A stretch of DNA of 57,152 bases from Clostridia bacterium (lineage in GTDB: Bacteria > Bacillota > Clostridia > Oscillospirales > CAG-272): positions 1 to 57,152 of the forward strand of contig JAFUIQ010000038.1 in NCBI GenBank assembly GCA_017468385.1, read 5' to 3'. Below the pieces are notes generated by a model. It did not search any database and was not told where the DNA came from. It was given only the letters and a program-made list of their open reading frames with translations. The position numbers and the translations under genes were made by a program. Numbering within the stretch: the stretch's first letter is position 1; each line of letters begins with the position of its first letter. Positions 48,293 through 56,489 of the stretch are shown here, in pieces.

Positions 48293-49891
48293 TTATACCA
48301 CGTGATCCACCGACCGGGCAAACTCCTGCTCGCCCACGATGGCCAGCAGTTCCTGCCGTGTCTGTCCCTCATCGTAGGTAGAATACCGCACGTGCAGAAT
48401 ATCTCCCTCGCGGATTTCCTTGCCGCCGTGCTCATCCACTTCCGCCCCGTGTTTTGTCCCGTGCTGTACGGACAGAACGAACAGGTTCCGCGGCCAGAAG
48501 ATGTCCCGGATCTGCTTGCCGATGGCGAAGGAATCGTTTTGCACCGTCACGAAGGTATCGATGACACAGGCGGTTTTGCCCTCGTTCTGCGACTCCTCCC
48601 GCCCTTCCAGCACGATTTCGTTGATGGAGCGGACCTCAAAAATCTCCGTGATGATGAACGCCGCCATGGAAACGATCAGGATGTACAGAATATTCTCGTG
48701 GCAGGACAACGCCTCCACGGCGAACACGATGGCGGTCAGGGGCATTTTCATCATGCCGGAGATGCAGGCAGTGATGCCCAGCACCAGAATCATCGTATAA
48801 TAGGATTCGCTCAGGCCGAAGGCGCTGACCAGCCCCTGCCCGAGCGCGGATGCCAGCACCGCACCCAGGGACAACAGGGGCAGAAAGATACCGCCGGTGA
48901 TGCCGTTGGTATTGGCAAACAGCGTCAGAGTGGAGCGGGCGAACAGAATCAGCAGAAGCATGGCAATGGCCGTGTGTCCCTCAAACAGGGACAGAATCAA
49001 CTCGTGTCCCGTGGAGATGAAGGAGTAGGACACAAGGCCCAATCCCACCGTCAAAGCGAAGACCAGAAAGATCTTCCAGGTGCGGGGGACTCTTTTCAGC
49101 GTTTTTCCCACCAGCGCGGCGATCCATCCGTAATAATGCAGAAACAATACCGCGAACAATCCCACCGCAGCGCCCACTACCAGAGGAATCCAGATGTCCT
49201 TCACGGACAGTGTGATCAGATGCATTTCGGGGAACAGCGATGTGCTCACCGAGAAAAGGGGAGCCAGGATGTCCGTGGTAATGCCCGCAAACAGCACCGA
49301 CACGGCGGACACGATCAGAATCATGGGGGACACCCGCTGATGGGCCTCCTCGATGGCGAACAGGATGCCCGATATGGGCGCACCCGTAGCAATGGAGAAG
49401 CCGGCGCAGGCGCCGCCCGTCATGGAATACCGCTTCCACGCCCGATGCTTTTTCGCCATGGGGGACACGCTTCCCTTACCGATGGCGGTACCCATCTGCA
49501 CCGACGGGCCTTCGTTTCCCAGGGGAACGCCGATCAGAAAGGAGGTCAGAGACATAAAGAACAACCCCACCAGATTGGATAGCCAGCGGCAGGGCAGACT
49601 GCCCCGCAGAATACCGATGGAGGTGGGGATGCCGCCGCCCTGCAGATTGGGGATCCGCCGGTAGATCCGCGAAAACAGGAACGCCACCCCCGCCAGGGCA
49701 AGAAGCACAGGGAGGACGACCCACAAATGATCCCGCATATAATGGTACCCCGCCTCCGAGAAGGCGATCACGCGGGCAGCGCACCATTTGTACAAGGTGA
49801 TGACCATGGATGTGAGAATACCCGTGAGGGAGCCGAATATAACGGCCGGAAAAATCAGATTGATAAAGAAATTTTTGTATCTGCTAAACAT
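48293..49891 (-). CDS. ClC family chloride/proton transporter with RCK-C domain
   Basis: The ATG at 49889-49891 (MFSRYKNFFINLIFPAVIFG) lies five bases after the Nif3 stop, with no strong ribosome binding site, so it is probably read by coupling; a longer frame starts inside that gene. The 532-residue protein has the ClC selectivity segments GGGIPTSIGILRG (GSGIPE variant with T for E), GNEGPSVQMGTAIG (the gating glutamate of GxEGP present) and GGIFLPLLSLGAVLAS. Its C-terminal part from about residue 450 (FVTVQNDSFAIGKQIRDIF...EIREGDILHV) is an RCK-C/TrkA-C domain that may bind a nucleotide ligand. The presence of the gating glutamate suggests an exchanger rather than a channel. Confidence 0.92.
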   Translation of the reverse strand: MFSRYKNFFINLIFPAVIFGSLTGILTSMVITLYKWCAARVIAFSEAGYHYMRDHLWVVLPVLLALAGVAFLFSRIYRRIPNLQGGGIPTSIGILRGSLPCRWLSNLVGLFFMSLTSFLIGVPLGNEGPSVQMGTAIGKGSVSPMAKKHRAWKRYSMTGGACAGFSIATGAPISGILFAIEEAHQRVSPMILIVSAVSVLFAGITTDILAPLFSVSTSLFPEMHLITLSVKDIWIPLVVGAAVGLFAVLFLHYYGWIAALVGKTLKRVPRTWKIFLVFALTVGLGLVSYSFISTGHELILSLFEGHTAIAMLLLILFARSTLTLFANTNGITGGIFLPLLSLGAVLASALGQGLVSAFGLSESYYTMILVLGITACISGMMKMPLTAIVFAVEALSCHENILYILIVSMAAFIITEIFEVRSINEIVLEGREESQNEGKTACVIDTFVTVQNDSFAIGKQIRDIFWPRNLFVLSVQHGTKHGAEVDEHGGKEIREGDILHVRYSTYDEGQTRQELLAIVGEQEFARSVDHVV

Positions 49892-49896
49892 ATGTC

Positions 49897-50688
49897 TTAC
49901 CGTTCGCTGTCTGTATAGGTGTATACTTCTCCGCACTCAAAATACTGCACGTCCAAGCCGGGGTACATTTCCCGCAGAATATCCGCCGTGTACACCATGC
50001 CTGCCCGCTCCGATCCCTCGTGACCCAGGATCAGAAGGGCCTTTTTGTATCCCAATTGCGCCGCATCCCGGGCGTATTCGCCCAGGCTCCATTCGCTGGT
50101 TTCGCCCACCAGTACCACCTCGGCGTTATCGCTCTTCAGTTCCTCAAACACGCCGCCCGGCGCGCCGAACATGCCGGACACCTTGGTGCACGCCGCATCC
50201 CGGGATCCGCAGATGCGGATGTGCTTGATGCCCAGATTCTTTTCCAGAGTGGCGGCGATCTCCACCGGCGTCATGGGCTGATCCAGGGTGATCCTCACCA
50301 GATCAAAGCCGGAATACGCCGCCGTGCCGGACAGGCCCATGTACTTCACCTCACCCGCACAGATCACGTCCGGGGTGGTCCAATGAGCGTGGTCGTGATA
50401 GCGGTACACGGTAATGCCCGACTCCTCGATCAGCTTTCTCTTTTCGCACTCCTGCTTTTCCTCGGAGTGGACATCCATATGGTTGTAGTAGGCAGGCTCA
50501 TGAACGATGAGCAGCTGCGCACCCCACTCCTTCACCTGCCGGATCAGATCCGGGGTGGGAAACATGGCAACCGCCACTTTGGTGACCTCCGCCTCGGGAT
50601 CCCCCGCCTTGCAGGTGTCGCAGGAGCGGGAATAATCCCGTTCCATGGCGGTGGCAAACAATCCGTTTATAATATCGATGGCTTTCAT
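49897..50688 (-). CDS. Nif3-like dinuclear metal centre protein
   Basis: The ATG at 50686-50688 follows AAGGAGATACAGT. The 263-residue protein belongs to the Nif3/YbgI group: KAIDIINGLFATAMERDYSRSCDTC, LLIVHEPAYYNHMDVH (histidine pair near residue 74-82 in place of the usual HHPLI) and LILGHEGSERAGMVYTADIL (second metal histidine and glutamate near residue 225). Family proteins form hexameric rings with two metals per active site; the reaction is undefined. It is the third gene of the operon and is followed closely by the ClC gene. Confidence 0.85.
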   Translation of the reverse strand: MKAIDIINGLFATAMERDYSRSCDTCKAGDPEAEVTKVAVAMFPTPDLIRQVKEWGAQLLIVHEPAYYNHMDVHSEEKQECEKRKLIEESGITVYRYHDHAHWTTPDVICAGEVKYMGLSGTAAYSGFDLVRITLDQPMTPVEIAATLEKNLGIKHIRICGSRDAACTKVSGMFGAPGGVFEELKSDNAEVVLVGETSEWSLGEYARDAAQLGYKKALLILGHEGSERAGMVYTADILREMYPGLDVQYFECGEVYTYTDSER

Positions 50689-50699
50689 ACTGTATCTCC

Positions 50700-51344
50700 T
50701 TATATGGTCTCGGGCAATTCCGCCATGGTGCGCACATAATAGTCCGCCGCAGAACGGATCGCCTCTATATATTCCTCGCTGGAGGGATCGTACACCCCTA
50801 CGGTGCACAGTCCCGCTCTCGCCGCGGTCTGCACCGCGGTCAGATTATCGTCAAAGAACACCGCGTCACACACATCCACGCCGATCTTCTCCACCGCCGC
50901 GCGGTAGATGGCCGTGTCGGATTTGACCATACCGAAATCGTCCGTGCTCCACACGTTGTCAAACCAGTCAAATATCCCCAGCCGCGCAAGGCACGGATCC
51001 ACCATCTTGTGGGGGCTGGCGGTCAGCACATGAAGGGTGCATCCTGCCGCCCTCAGCCGGGCCAGATATTCCCGCACGCCCTCTTTGATTTCGATCACGT
51101 CCCGGTATTTCTCCAGGGCGAACTCGTCCATCTGGCGGAAGATCTCCTCCAGGGACAGCGGCACGCCCAGGGTGTCCCGCATATATTCCGCCGTGCCCCG
51201 GTCCCCCAGGGGCGTGACGATCTTTATAATATCCGATGGATAATCCACCCCGCAGTCGTCCAAAATCCCCAGCACTTTTTGCGCCCAGTAGGGCATGGAA
51301 TCCACCAATGTTCCGTCAAAGTCAAAAATATAGGTAGAGTGCAT
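50700..51344 (-). CDS. HAD family hydrolase (beta-phosphoglucomutase-like phosphatase)
   Basis: The 214-residue protein has HAD motif I IFDFDGTLVDSM (nucleophile about residue 8), motif II LHVLTASPHK (about 105-115), the lysine in DFGMVKSDTAIYRAAVEKIG (motif III) and motif IV FFDDNLTAVQTAARAGL. The helical cap between motifs I and II is of C1 type, as in phosphoglycolate phosphatases and beta-phosphoglucomutases. Substrate unknown. It lies 11 bases before nif3-like and follows the membrane-protein gene by 13. Ribosome binding site AAAGGATACAATTT. Confidence 0.9.
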   Translation of the reverse strand: MHSTYIFDFDGTLVDSMPYWAQKVLGILDDCGVDYPSDIIKIVTPLGDRGTAEYMRDTLGVPLSLEEIFRQMDEFALEKYRDVIEIKEGVREYLARLRAAGCTLHVLTASPHKMVDPCLARLGIFDWFDNVWSTDDFGMVKSDTAIYRAAVEKIGVDVCDAVFFDDNLTAVQTAARAGLCTVGVYDPSSEEYIEAIRSAADYYVRTMAELPETI

Positions 51345-51357
51345 AAATTGTATCCTT

Positions 51358-52326
51358 TCAAATGAGTCCGCTGTGCAACGACAGTCCGGGGGCGTACTTG
51401 TGCAGCAGCCACAGCACCCCGAACACGATCAGGCAGGTCCCCACCAGCGTACCGATTCCGAACCAAACCGAGCGCTTGTCGCTTTCCTCGTGATCCTCCG
51501 GTACAATTTTTCCCCGCAGCAGTTTGGCCAGCAAGCCGCACAGGATAGACGCCCCGAACAAAATCCATCGGTTCTGATCCGTCACGCCGATCTCAAAAAA
51601 GGCCGCGGCCGCGTTGACGCCCAGTATGGCCAGAAGAATATCGGAGGAGAACAGATCCCGCACCACAAAGAAAGTGATGGCCACAAAAATCACAACCAGG
51701 AATACCCACTGTCCCACATCCCGTGTGCTGTCGATGGTTTTCAGATACTCATACATGATCTGCGGGAAGGTCATTCCGGTGCACAGCACGATGGTATTCA
51801 CGGACAGAAGTGCCGCTATATCCACCACAAAGGAAATCAGCGATCCCAGAATGCCGTCGGGCGCATCCTCGTCGCAGATCAGCGTTTCCACCAAGCGCAC
51901 CAGCAATTCAAAACCGAAAAAGGGAATGAAATACGCGAGAGACAACCCAAACTGATTCAGCAGCACATTGAACACCACGTTGATGGTCCACTTGTCCGGA
52001 TTGGCGGCAAATTCCTCCGCAATGCTGTTAAAGTCACCGATGGGAATGATCGTATCCACCACCTGCGACAACTCCAGATGGAAGGCGTTGCCCGCAATCA
52101 GCGCCACTATCACCAGAATTCCTTTGATGATGCAGTCCACCCATCTTTTATTGCAATGCAGTGGGAGGAGACTGCCGATTTTCCGCAATATCCAGCGCGC
52201 ACCTTTAGTCACAAAACCGCCCAGGATAAACGCCACCACAACCGACACAATGAGAATCGGCCAAAGGATAAATTCGATGAATTCCTGAATTCCATTGGTC
52301 GCAAGAAAAATCTGATGGTACATCAT
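51358..52326 (-). CDS. Polytopic membrane protein, unknown function
   Basis: The 322-residue protein has about eight probable helices: FILWPILIVSVVVAFILGGFV, IIKGILVIVALIAGNAFHL, LSLAYFIPFFGFELLVRL, GSLISFVVDIAALLSVNTIVL, WVFLVVIFVAITFFVV, ILLAILGVNAAAAFFEIG, WILFGASILCGLLAKLLRG and GTLVGTCLIVFGVLWLLH. No transport signature is recognised. A charged loop (IVPEDHEESDKRS) precedes the last helix. It heads a four-gene unit with the HAD, Nif3-like and ClC genes, so a role tied to ion transport or membrane state is possible but unproven. Start behind GGGAGAAATAAGTC. Confidence 0.78.
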   Translation of the reverse strand: MMYHQIFLATNGIQEFIEFILWPILIVSVVVAFILGGFVTKGARWILRKIGSLLPLHCNKRWVDCIIKGILVIVALIAGNAFHLELSQVVDTIIPIGDFNSIAEEFAANPDKWTINVVFNVLLNQFGLSLAYFIPFFGFELLVRLVETLICDEDAPDGILGSLISFVVDIAALLSVNTIVLCTGMTFPQIMYEYLKTIDSTRDVGQWVFLVVIFVAITFFVVRDLFSSDILLAILGVNAAAAFFEIGVTDQNRWILFGASILCGLLAKLLRGKIVPEDHEESDKRSVWFGIGTLVGTCLIVFGVLWLLHKYAPGLSLHSGLI

Positions 52327-52350
52327 GACTTATTTCTCCCGTTTTTCTTC

Positions 52351-52379
52351 ATTATAGCACACAATGCCCCGTAATTCAA
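52351..52379 (-). promoter_or_regulatory. Promoter of the four-gene ClC operon
   Basis: On the minus strand TTGAAT (52374-52379), exactly 17 bases, and TATAAT (52351-52356, extended by TGC), 25 bases before the ATG at 52326. Confidence 0.85.
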
Positions 52380-52455
52380 TACGCGGCGGCGGCAAAAATG
52401 CACCGATTGCCCCCCGGCGCATATACTGGTCATAAATACATTTCCGAGGTGTTTT

Positions 52456-52956
52456 ATGAATCAGAATCAAGCCTTTCCCACCCGCCGCGGACGTGCGGTG
52501 CGGTATCCCGCCGCCGGGGCGATCCTGCGCGGAAGCGAGGATTATCCCGCCCTGCGGGGGACGGTCCGCTTTTATGAAAGCGGACACGGCGTGCTGGTGG
52601 TGGCCGAGGTGATCGGCCTGCCCGTCGGTGCGAGCCCTTGCGAAAGTCCCATTTTCGCTTTGCACATCCACGAAGGCGGCACATGCACCGGCAGTGCCGG
52701 CGATCCTTTCGCCGATGTGGGTATGCACTACAATCCCCTGGGATGTCCCCATCCCTACCACGCGGGGGATATGCCGCCGCTCCTCGGCGCGAATGGATAC
52801 GCCTTCGGGGCCTTCGTCACCGATCGGTTTACGATAGAAGAAATCGTGGGTCGGAGCGTGATCCTCCACGCCCACCCCGACGATTTCACCACTCAGCCCG
52901 CCGGGAATGCGGGTCAGAAAATCGCCTGCGGCGAGATCATGGGACGGAGAAGATGA
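52456..52956 (+). CDS. Copper/zinc superoxide dismutase family protein
   Basis: The 166-residue protein retains the Cu/Zn-SOD ligand pattern: FALHIHEGGTC (two histidines), FADVGMHYNPLGCPHPYHAGDMPPLL (four more ligands with the zinc aspartate), and SVILHAHPDDF (last copper histidine), with two cysteines (in GGTC and IACGEI) placed for the conserved disulfide. It has no signal peptide, unlike most bacterial Cu/Zn SODs, which are exported. Such cytoplasmic-looking forms are found in gut Clostridia. It would remove superoxide during oxygen exposure. It stands alone, starts after CCGAGGTGTTTT, and ends at the second repeat copy. Confidence 0.88.
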   Translation: MNQNQAFPTRRGRAVRYPAAGAILRGSEDYPALRGTVRFYESGHGVLVVAEVIGLPVGASPCESPIFALHIHEGGTCTGSAGDPFADVGMHYNPLGCPHPYHAGDMPPLLGANGYAFGAFVTDRFTIEEIVGRSVILHAHPDDFTTQPAGNAGQKIACGEIMGRRR

Positions 52957-53130
52957 TAAAAGGAGGTGTCGCATTTAGCAATGCGTCACCTCCGCAAGCT
53001 TTCCCTTGACCTCTGATGCGGCCATTTTTTGCCCGATATGGGCAAAAACACGGGCAATCTCGTCTCAAATCTCTACGTCGCGAACGTAAAAAATCCGGGG
53101 CTGTCGCACCGAAATGCAACAGCCCCTTTA
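52957..53130 (-). repeat. Dispersed terminator-bounded repeat, copy 2
   Basis: Read on the minus strand, this matches copy 1 (27268-27452) along its length: a GGGGCTG/CAGCCCC hairpin with T-tract, CGCGACGTA, GATTGCCCGTGTTTTTGCC, a TTTTTGCCC/CGGGCAAAAA hairpin, GGCAAAAAATGGCCGCATCA, AAGGGAAAGCT and a closing GGAGGTGACGCAT/AATGCGACACCTCC hairpin. It begins at the SOD stop codon and fills the gap to the convergent hydrolase gene. It probably terminates transcription from both sides. Confidence 0.85.
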
Positions 53131-53156
53131 TTGCAAGAATCACGCGACGTTCACAT

Positions 53157-54044
53157 TCAAATAAACCGGTCGAACCACATGGCCAGCTCCACGCGCATCA
53201 CGTCGTTGATTTTGTGCGCCACCCCGTCCATTATATGACACTCGATGTAACTGCCGGACCGGCGGACGGATTCCACAAATTCTTTGACCATCACGGAATC
53301 CACCGTGGTGTCCGCCTCCCCCTGCCATATCTTGATCGGGCACGGCGGGATCACCACCCGCTTGCCGTCCGTGCCCAAGAAGGAACGGGTGAGGTAGGGA
53401 TTGAAGCCTACGGTGTTCTCCCCGTGCCACGCATCCTCGGGGAAGCGGTAGACCTGCACAATGCGATCGTGGGTGCTGTATCCGGTTTTCTCATTCTTCT
53501 GCGTTTTATCCCATGTGCCTATGCAGTAGTGGCCATCGACGGTAACGCCGTCCATATTGAGACGGGGATAAAAAAGCCCCAGCGCGGCCACGATTCCCGG
53601 GAAGGTGTGGGCAAAATTCATGGCCGTATGGCCGCCCATGGATGCGCCCGCCACCAGCACCCGCCGGGATAAGTTGTAATGCTTCACCGCATACAGGTAT
53701 GCTTTGTGCAGAGCAAAAATATGCTCGGGACAGCCCATGGTCACCCCATGGGGCTGGGATCCGCACACGTCCAGAACGGCGTATCCCCGTTTGATGCATT
53801 CGCTGCAATAGGCAACGCCGCCGGTGCGTCCGCTTTCCTCGCACACTACGCTTCCCGCCCCGTGGCAGGAAAGGATGAGCGGCGTCTCCTCCCCCATCTC
53901 CGAATAGCTGTCGGGCAGACAAAGCACACATTCGCACTCGTCCCACACTTCCCGATCGGTTACTTCATTGGCAGTCGATCCGCTCACGTCCCGGAAATTA
54001 TTGAATCTGACCTTGAAATAGATGTACTTTGAATTTTCCACCAT
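53157..54044 (-). CDS. Alpha/beta hydrolase (prolyl oligopeptidase/esterase-like)
   Basis: The 295-residue protein has PLILSCHGAGSVVCEE (oxyanion region), the nucleophile elbow GASMGGHTA (GxSxG, about residue 137), an acid in IWQGEADTTV (about residue 245) and a histidine in DGVAHKINDVM (about 280), making a complete Ser-Asp-His triad. The family is esterase/acetyl xylan-esterase or peptidase-like; the substrate cannot be told. No signal peptide is present. Ribosome binding site ATAGGAGGAC. Its neighbours are unrelated, so it is likely monocistronic. Confidence 0.88.
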   Translation of the reverse strand: MVENSKYIYFKVRFNNFRDVSGSTANEVTDREVWDECECVLCLPDSYSEMGEETPLILSCHGAGSVVCEESGRTGGVAYCSECIKRGYAVLDVCGSQPHGVTMGCPEHIFALHKAYLYAVKHYNLSRRVLVAGASMGGHTAMNFAHTFPGIVAALGLFYPRLNMDGVTVDGHYCIGTWDKTQKNEKTGYSTHDRIVQVYRFPEDAWHGENTVGFNPYLTRSFLGTDGKRVVIPPCPIKIWQGEADTTVDSVMVKEFVESVRRSGSYIECHIMDGVAHKINDVMRVELAMWFDRFI

Positions 54045-54088
54045 GTCCTCCTATGCTCCGCCGGGGATTCTGTGAATTCTATGAGATT

Positions 54089-54117
54089 ATAGTAGCACGC
54101 ATCGGCTGTGTTGTCAA
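54089..54117 (-). promoter_or_regulatory. Promoter of the alpha/beta hydrolase gene
   Basis: On the minus strand TTGACA (54112-54117), a 17-base spacer and TACTAT (54089-54094), about 45 bases before the ATG at 54044. A TATAAT three bases farther downstream would give a 20-base spacer. Confidence 0.7.
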
Positions 54118-54125
54118 CAAGGAAA

Positions 54126-54170
54126 AAGAAAAGGCTGCTGCACCGAAATGCAGCAGCACCGAATTTTTCG
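54126..54170 (-). terminator. Terminator of the 161-aa gene, related to the repeat-end hairpin
   Basis: GCTGCTGCA (54134-54142) pairs with TGCAGCAGC (54149-54157) over CCGAAA; the minus strand continues CTTTTCTTTTT. The loop and stem words resemble the GGGGCTG hairpin of the dispersed repeats, but the rest of that repeat is absent. Confidence 0.8.
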
Positions 54171-54196
54171 CTCTCCTGTTGGGATCTGACAGCCCG

Positions 54197-54682
54197 TCAG
54201 GCAGAGGCGGGCGATTTTCTGTATTTCAAATATTCCCGCAGGATGGATTCCACAATAGCCCCATCGGGAATATATTCATCCGTGAGTTCCTGGCAAAGCC
54301 ATGCGTAATAATCGGTGATTGCCTCAATAAAGGAAGACAGAATCTCCTCGACGGAGCTGTGTTCTGTGCGCACAGGCAGCCGTATTACGGGAATATCCTC
54401 TTTGCAGTCAAACACGGGATACGATAAGATGTCCGACCAGTAAAACAAATAGCCCACTCTTTTTCCATCCCGCCGAACCAAATAATGCTTATATTCAAAA
54501 TCAACCCAAAGCGTGATGGGGATGCGGTAATTCTGCTCCACCCACTTCACGAATGATCGCAATTCATTTTGCGTATCGGTCGGGATTTGCTGATCGAAAC
54601 CGATATCAAATCCGGGGGTGATATGCTCGGAAACCTGCCACTGCAGAGACTGTGCTTTACGCCATACATTGTTTTCTGCCAT
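54197..54682 (-). CDS. Hypothetical protein, 161 aa
   Basis: The start at ATG 54680-54682 (MAENNVWRKAQSLQWQVSEH) is supported by the consensus promoter at 54714-54742, whose transcript would begin near 54707; a longer frame would start inside the -35. The protein is soluble, rich in aromatic residues (WVEQNYRIPITLWVDFEYKHYLVRRDGKRVGYLFYWSD) and charged in its second half, ending in a helical EYLKYRKSPASA. I do not recognise a family. It lies alone between the hydrolase and the tRNA-linked repeats, and is more AT-rich than most neighbours, as is the XRE gene beyond it. Confidence 0.65.
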   Translation of the reverse strand: MAENNVWRKAQSLQWQVSEHITPGFDIGFDQQIPTDTQNELRSFVKWVEQNYRIPITLWVDFEYKHYLVRRDGKRVGYLFYWSDILSYPVFDCKEDIPVIRLPVRTEHSSVEEILSSFIEAITDYYAWLCQELTDEYIPDGAIVESILREYLKYRKSPASA

Positions 54683-54713
54683 CGGGAAGCACCCTTCCAT
54701 TTCATTTGTAATT

Positions 54714-54742
54714 ATTATAACATGGTCTCTGAATCGTGTCAA
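54714..54742 (-). promoter_or_regulatory. Consensus promoter of the 161-aa gene
   Basis: On the minus strand TTGACA (54737-54742), exactly 17 bases and TATAAT (54714-54719): both hexamers perfect. Confidence 0.9.
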
Positions 54743-54762
54743 TTTTCACATATGCCCCTCGG

Positions 54763-54890
54763 CGGCGCGATCGCCAGGTAACAGCCGCGGCATGCGGCTG
54801 TGCGCGGTGAAGTGGTTCGAACCAAGAGAAGAAAGTAAAAAAAAGAAAGCATGTCCGAATGGACATGCTTTCTTTTTGGAGCCTTAGGTT
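54763..54890. repeat. Partial copy (copy 0) of the tRNA-Asn-linked repeat
   Basis: It matches 56336-56460: GGCGGCGCGATCGCCAG, then AACAGCCGCGGCATGCGGCT, GCGCGGTG, GTGGTTCGAACCAAGAGAA and a terminator-like hairpin. The hairpin has the same layout as the other copies but a different stem sequence. It ends near TTGGAGCC, where the other copies have the tRNA 3' end. Confidence 0.8.
54835..54882. terminator. Terminator hairpin of the XRE-TPR gene
   Basis: AAAGAAAGCATGTCC (54842-54856) pairs with GGACATGCTTTCTTT (54861-54875) over GAAT. The minus strand continues TTTTTACTTTC, ending the gene at 54901. Confidence 0.85.
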
Positions 54891-54900
54891 AAAAAAGTAA

Positions 54901-56004
54901 CTATCTACGCAATGCTTTGAAATCTTCTCGCTCTCGAAGCGGCTCATAAATATCAAGGCCCAGTCTATTTTTAAGTTGTTCAGGAATCGTTTTATTAATA
55001 TCGTCCAAACCGTTGATCATATATGTCAACATATTATCCTGTGAAAAGTGTATTGACAGACCCTCAAACACTCCGCACATACAGCATTTTTCCCCGCTTG
55101 GAATTCTTTGGGCATGATCCATCATAATTTGCAGATAGTTCACAGCCTTATCGTAATTGCCTTCCTTAATTTCAAACTCGGCCCTTTTTTGATAAGCACA
55201 ACAAAGATTCTTATGGAAATCAAAATAATTACCGTCCGGAAATACCGCTTTAAGTATCTTTTCTTCCGTATCCAAAGCAGCAATCACATGCGGTTCCCTA
55301 TCCTCTGCAAACCAATAAATCCTTGAAAGTGCAATACATAAACTGTTTAATCTCTGATAAACACTCCATTTTTTATGCTCCGTTAACTTCTCACCCTGCA
55401 AACACACTTCCATAGCTTTATCTCTGGTTAACGGGTTTTCTCTCGGAAACATTTCCGCATATTTCAAAGCCTCGTCATGCTTATCCATATTTTTGAAGCA
55501 AACCATCGCATTCCAAATGGCTTTTTCCCGAATTTTTGGATCCTCACAGTCCGCAATTACTGTATTATTATGCTTGATGGCTCTTTCCATCATTTCTTCG
55601 GAATACAGCGCCGTCGGGTCCTCTTTATACTCGGCGCAATATGCTACGTACATTTCACACAGTGCCAGCCACGAAAGGTATTTATAGTCCATCGGGTATT
55701 CATTGACCGCCGCGAGCGCCATCTGATAATTTTCTTTTGTGTCATATTTCAGATGATTATCGCAACGTTCATCAAATTCTGTGCGCCGTTCATCTATTTC
55801 TTCCTGTTTGCCGCCCAACAATTCGTCTGCTGACACATGTAAAACTCTTGTAAGCGGTACAATCAGCGCAAGATCGGGCGTGGTGAGACCACACTCCCAT
55901 TTTGACACAGCTTTGTACGTCACACCAAGAAAATCAGCCAAACGCTCCTGTGTCAAATTGTTCTGCCTTCTAAGTTCCTTAATTCTTTGTCCAATGTTAT
56001 TCAT
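54901..56004 (-). CDS. XRE-family transcriptional regulator with TPR-like domain, AT-rich
   Basis: The 367-residue protein begins MNNIGQRIKELRRQNNLTQE and has the Cro/CI HTH (RLADFLGVTYKAVSKWECGLTTPDLALIVPLTRVLHVSADELLGG, about residues 20-64), then an all-helical TPR-like part. Visible there are EMMERAIKHNNTVIADCEDPKIREKAIWNAM, HDEALKYAEMFPRENP and KAVNYLQIMMDHAQR. It is a clear paralogue of the gene at 36273, close in the DNA-binding half and diverged after it. Codon use is strikingly AT-rich compared with the window. It lies between copy 0 and the tandem copies of the tRNA-linked repeat, as expected for cargo brought in at a tRNA site. Confidence 0.9.
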   Translation of the reverse strand: MNNIGQRIKELRRQNNLTQERLADFLGVTYKAVSKWECGLTTPDLALIVPLTRVLHVSADELLGGKQEEIDERRTEFDERCDNHLKYDTKENYQMALAAVNEYPMDYKYLSWLALCEMYVAYCAEYKEDPTALYSEEMMERAIKHNNTVIADCEDPKIREKAIWNAMVCFKNMDKHDEALKYAEMFPRENPLTRDKAMEVCLQGEKLTEHKKWSVYQRLNSLCIALSRIYWFAEDREPHVIAALDTEEKILKAVFPDGNYFDFHKNLCCAYQKRAEFEIKEGNYDKAVNYLQIMMDHAQRIPSGEKCCMCGVFEGLSIHFSQDNMLTYMINGLDDINKTIPEQLKNRLGLDIYEPLREREDFKALRR

Positions 56005-56049
56005 AGTATATCTCCATCAAAAAATTAAGCACGGCCTTGCTTTGCATTG

Positions 56050-56078
56050 AGTATAACATATAACTGAAAAACTTACAA
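56050..56078 (-). promoter_or_regulatory. Promoter of the AT-rich XRE-TPR gene
   Basis: On the minus strand TTGTAA (56073-56078), exactly 17 bases, and TATACT (56050-56055), 46 bases before the ATG at 56004. Confidence 0.75.
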
Positions 56079-56451
56079 CACCCACGCAAACGAGAAAAAC
56101 TCTCTTGCAGGGAGACTTTTTGAGTATATAGGATTTGCTGAATATCACTAAACGCCGCACGTGCGGCGGAAATCCTCCGTACATCCAATCGACTCTTGCG
56201 GTGCCCGGGATTTCCCTCGCTTGGCGAGGCGACACTTCTCGTTGGCACCAGCGTATTTTTCATCGGGACTATTCGCCCTCGAAAAATGCGGGTGCCTGCC
56301 GTGCGCTCCCGCCGCCTTTATCTGCCACAGGCAGCGGCGGCGCGATCGCCAGTTAACAGCCGCGGCATGCGGCTGTGCGCGGTGGAGTGGTTCGAGCCAA
56401 GAGAACGAACGAAAGAAAAAGCAGACTACCGGATGGTAGTCTGCTTTTCTT

Positions 56452-56489
56452 TGGCTCCCCGTGCCTTGCTCGAACCAACGACACTGCGG
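56452..56489 (-). pseudogene. Degenerate 3' part of tRNA-Asn
   Basis: On the minus strand this reads CCGCAGTGTCGTTGGTTCGA then GCAAGGCACGGGGAGCCA: the anticodon-stem 3' side, variable loop and T-loop of the intact tRNA at 56797, but with the T-stem 3' strand and part of the acceptor altered. The 5' half is replaced by unrelated sequence, so it cannot fold as a tRNA. Confidence 0.8.

Noticed and set aside
54683-54742. Longer start for the 161-aa gene
   Set aside because: The extra codons cover the -10 and -35 of a consensus promoter.
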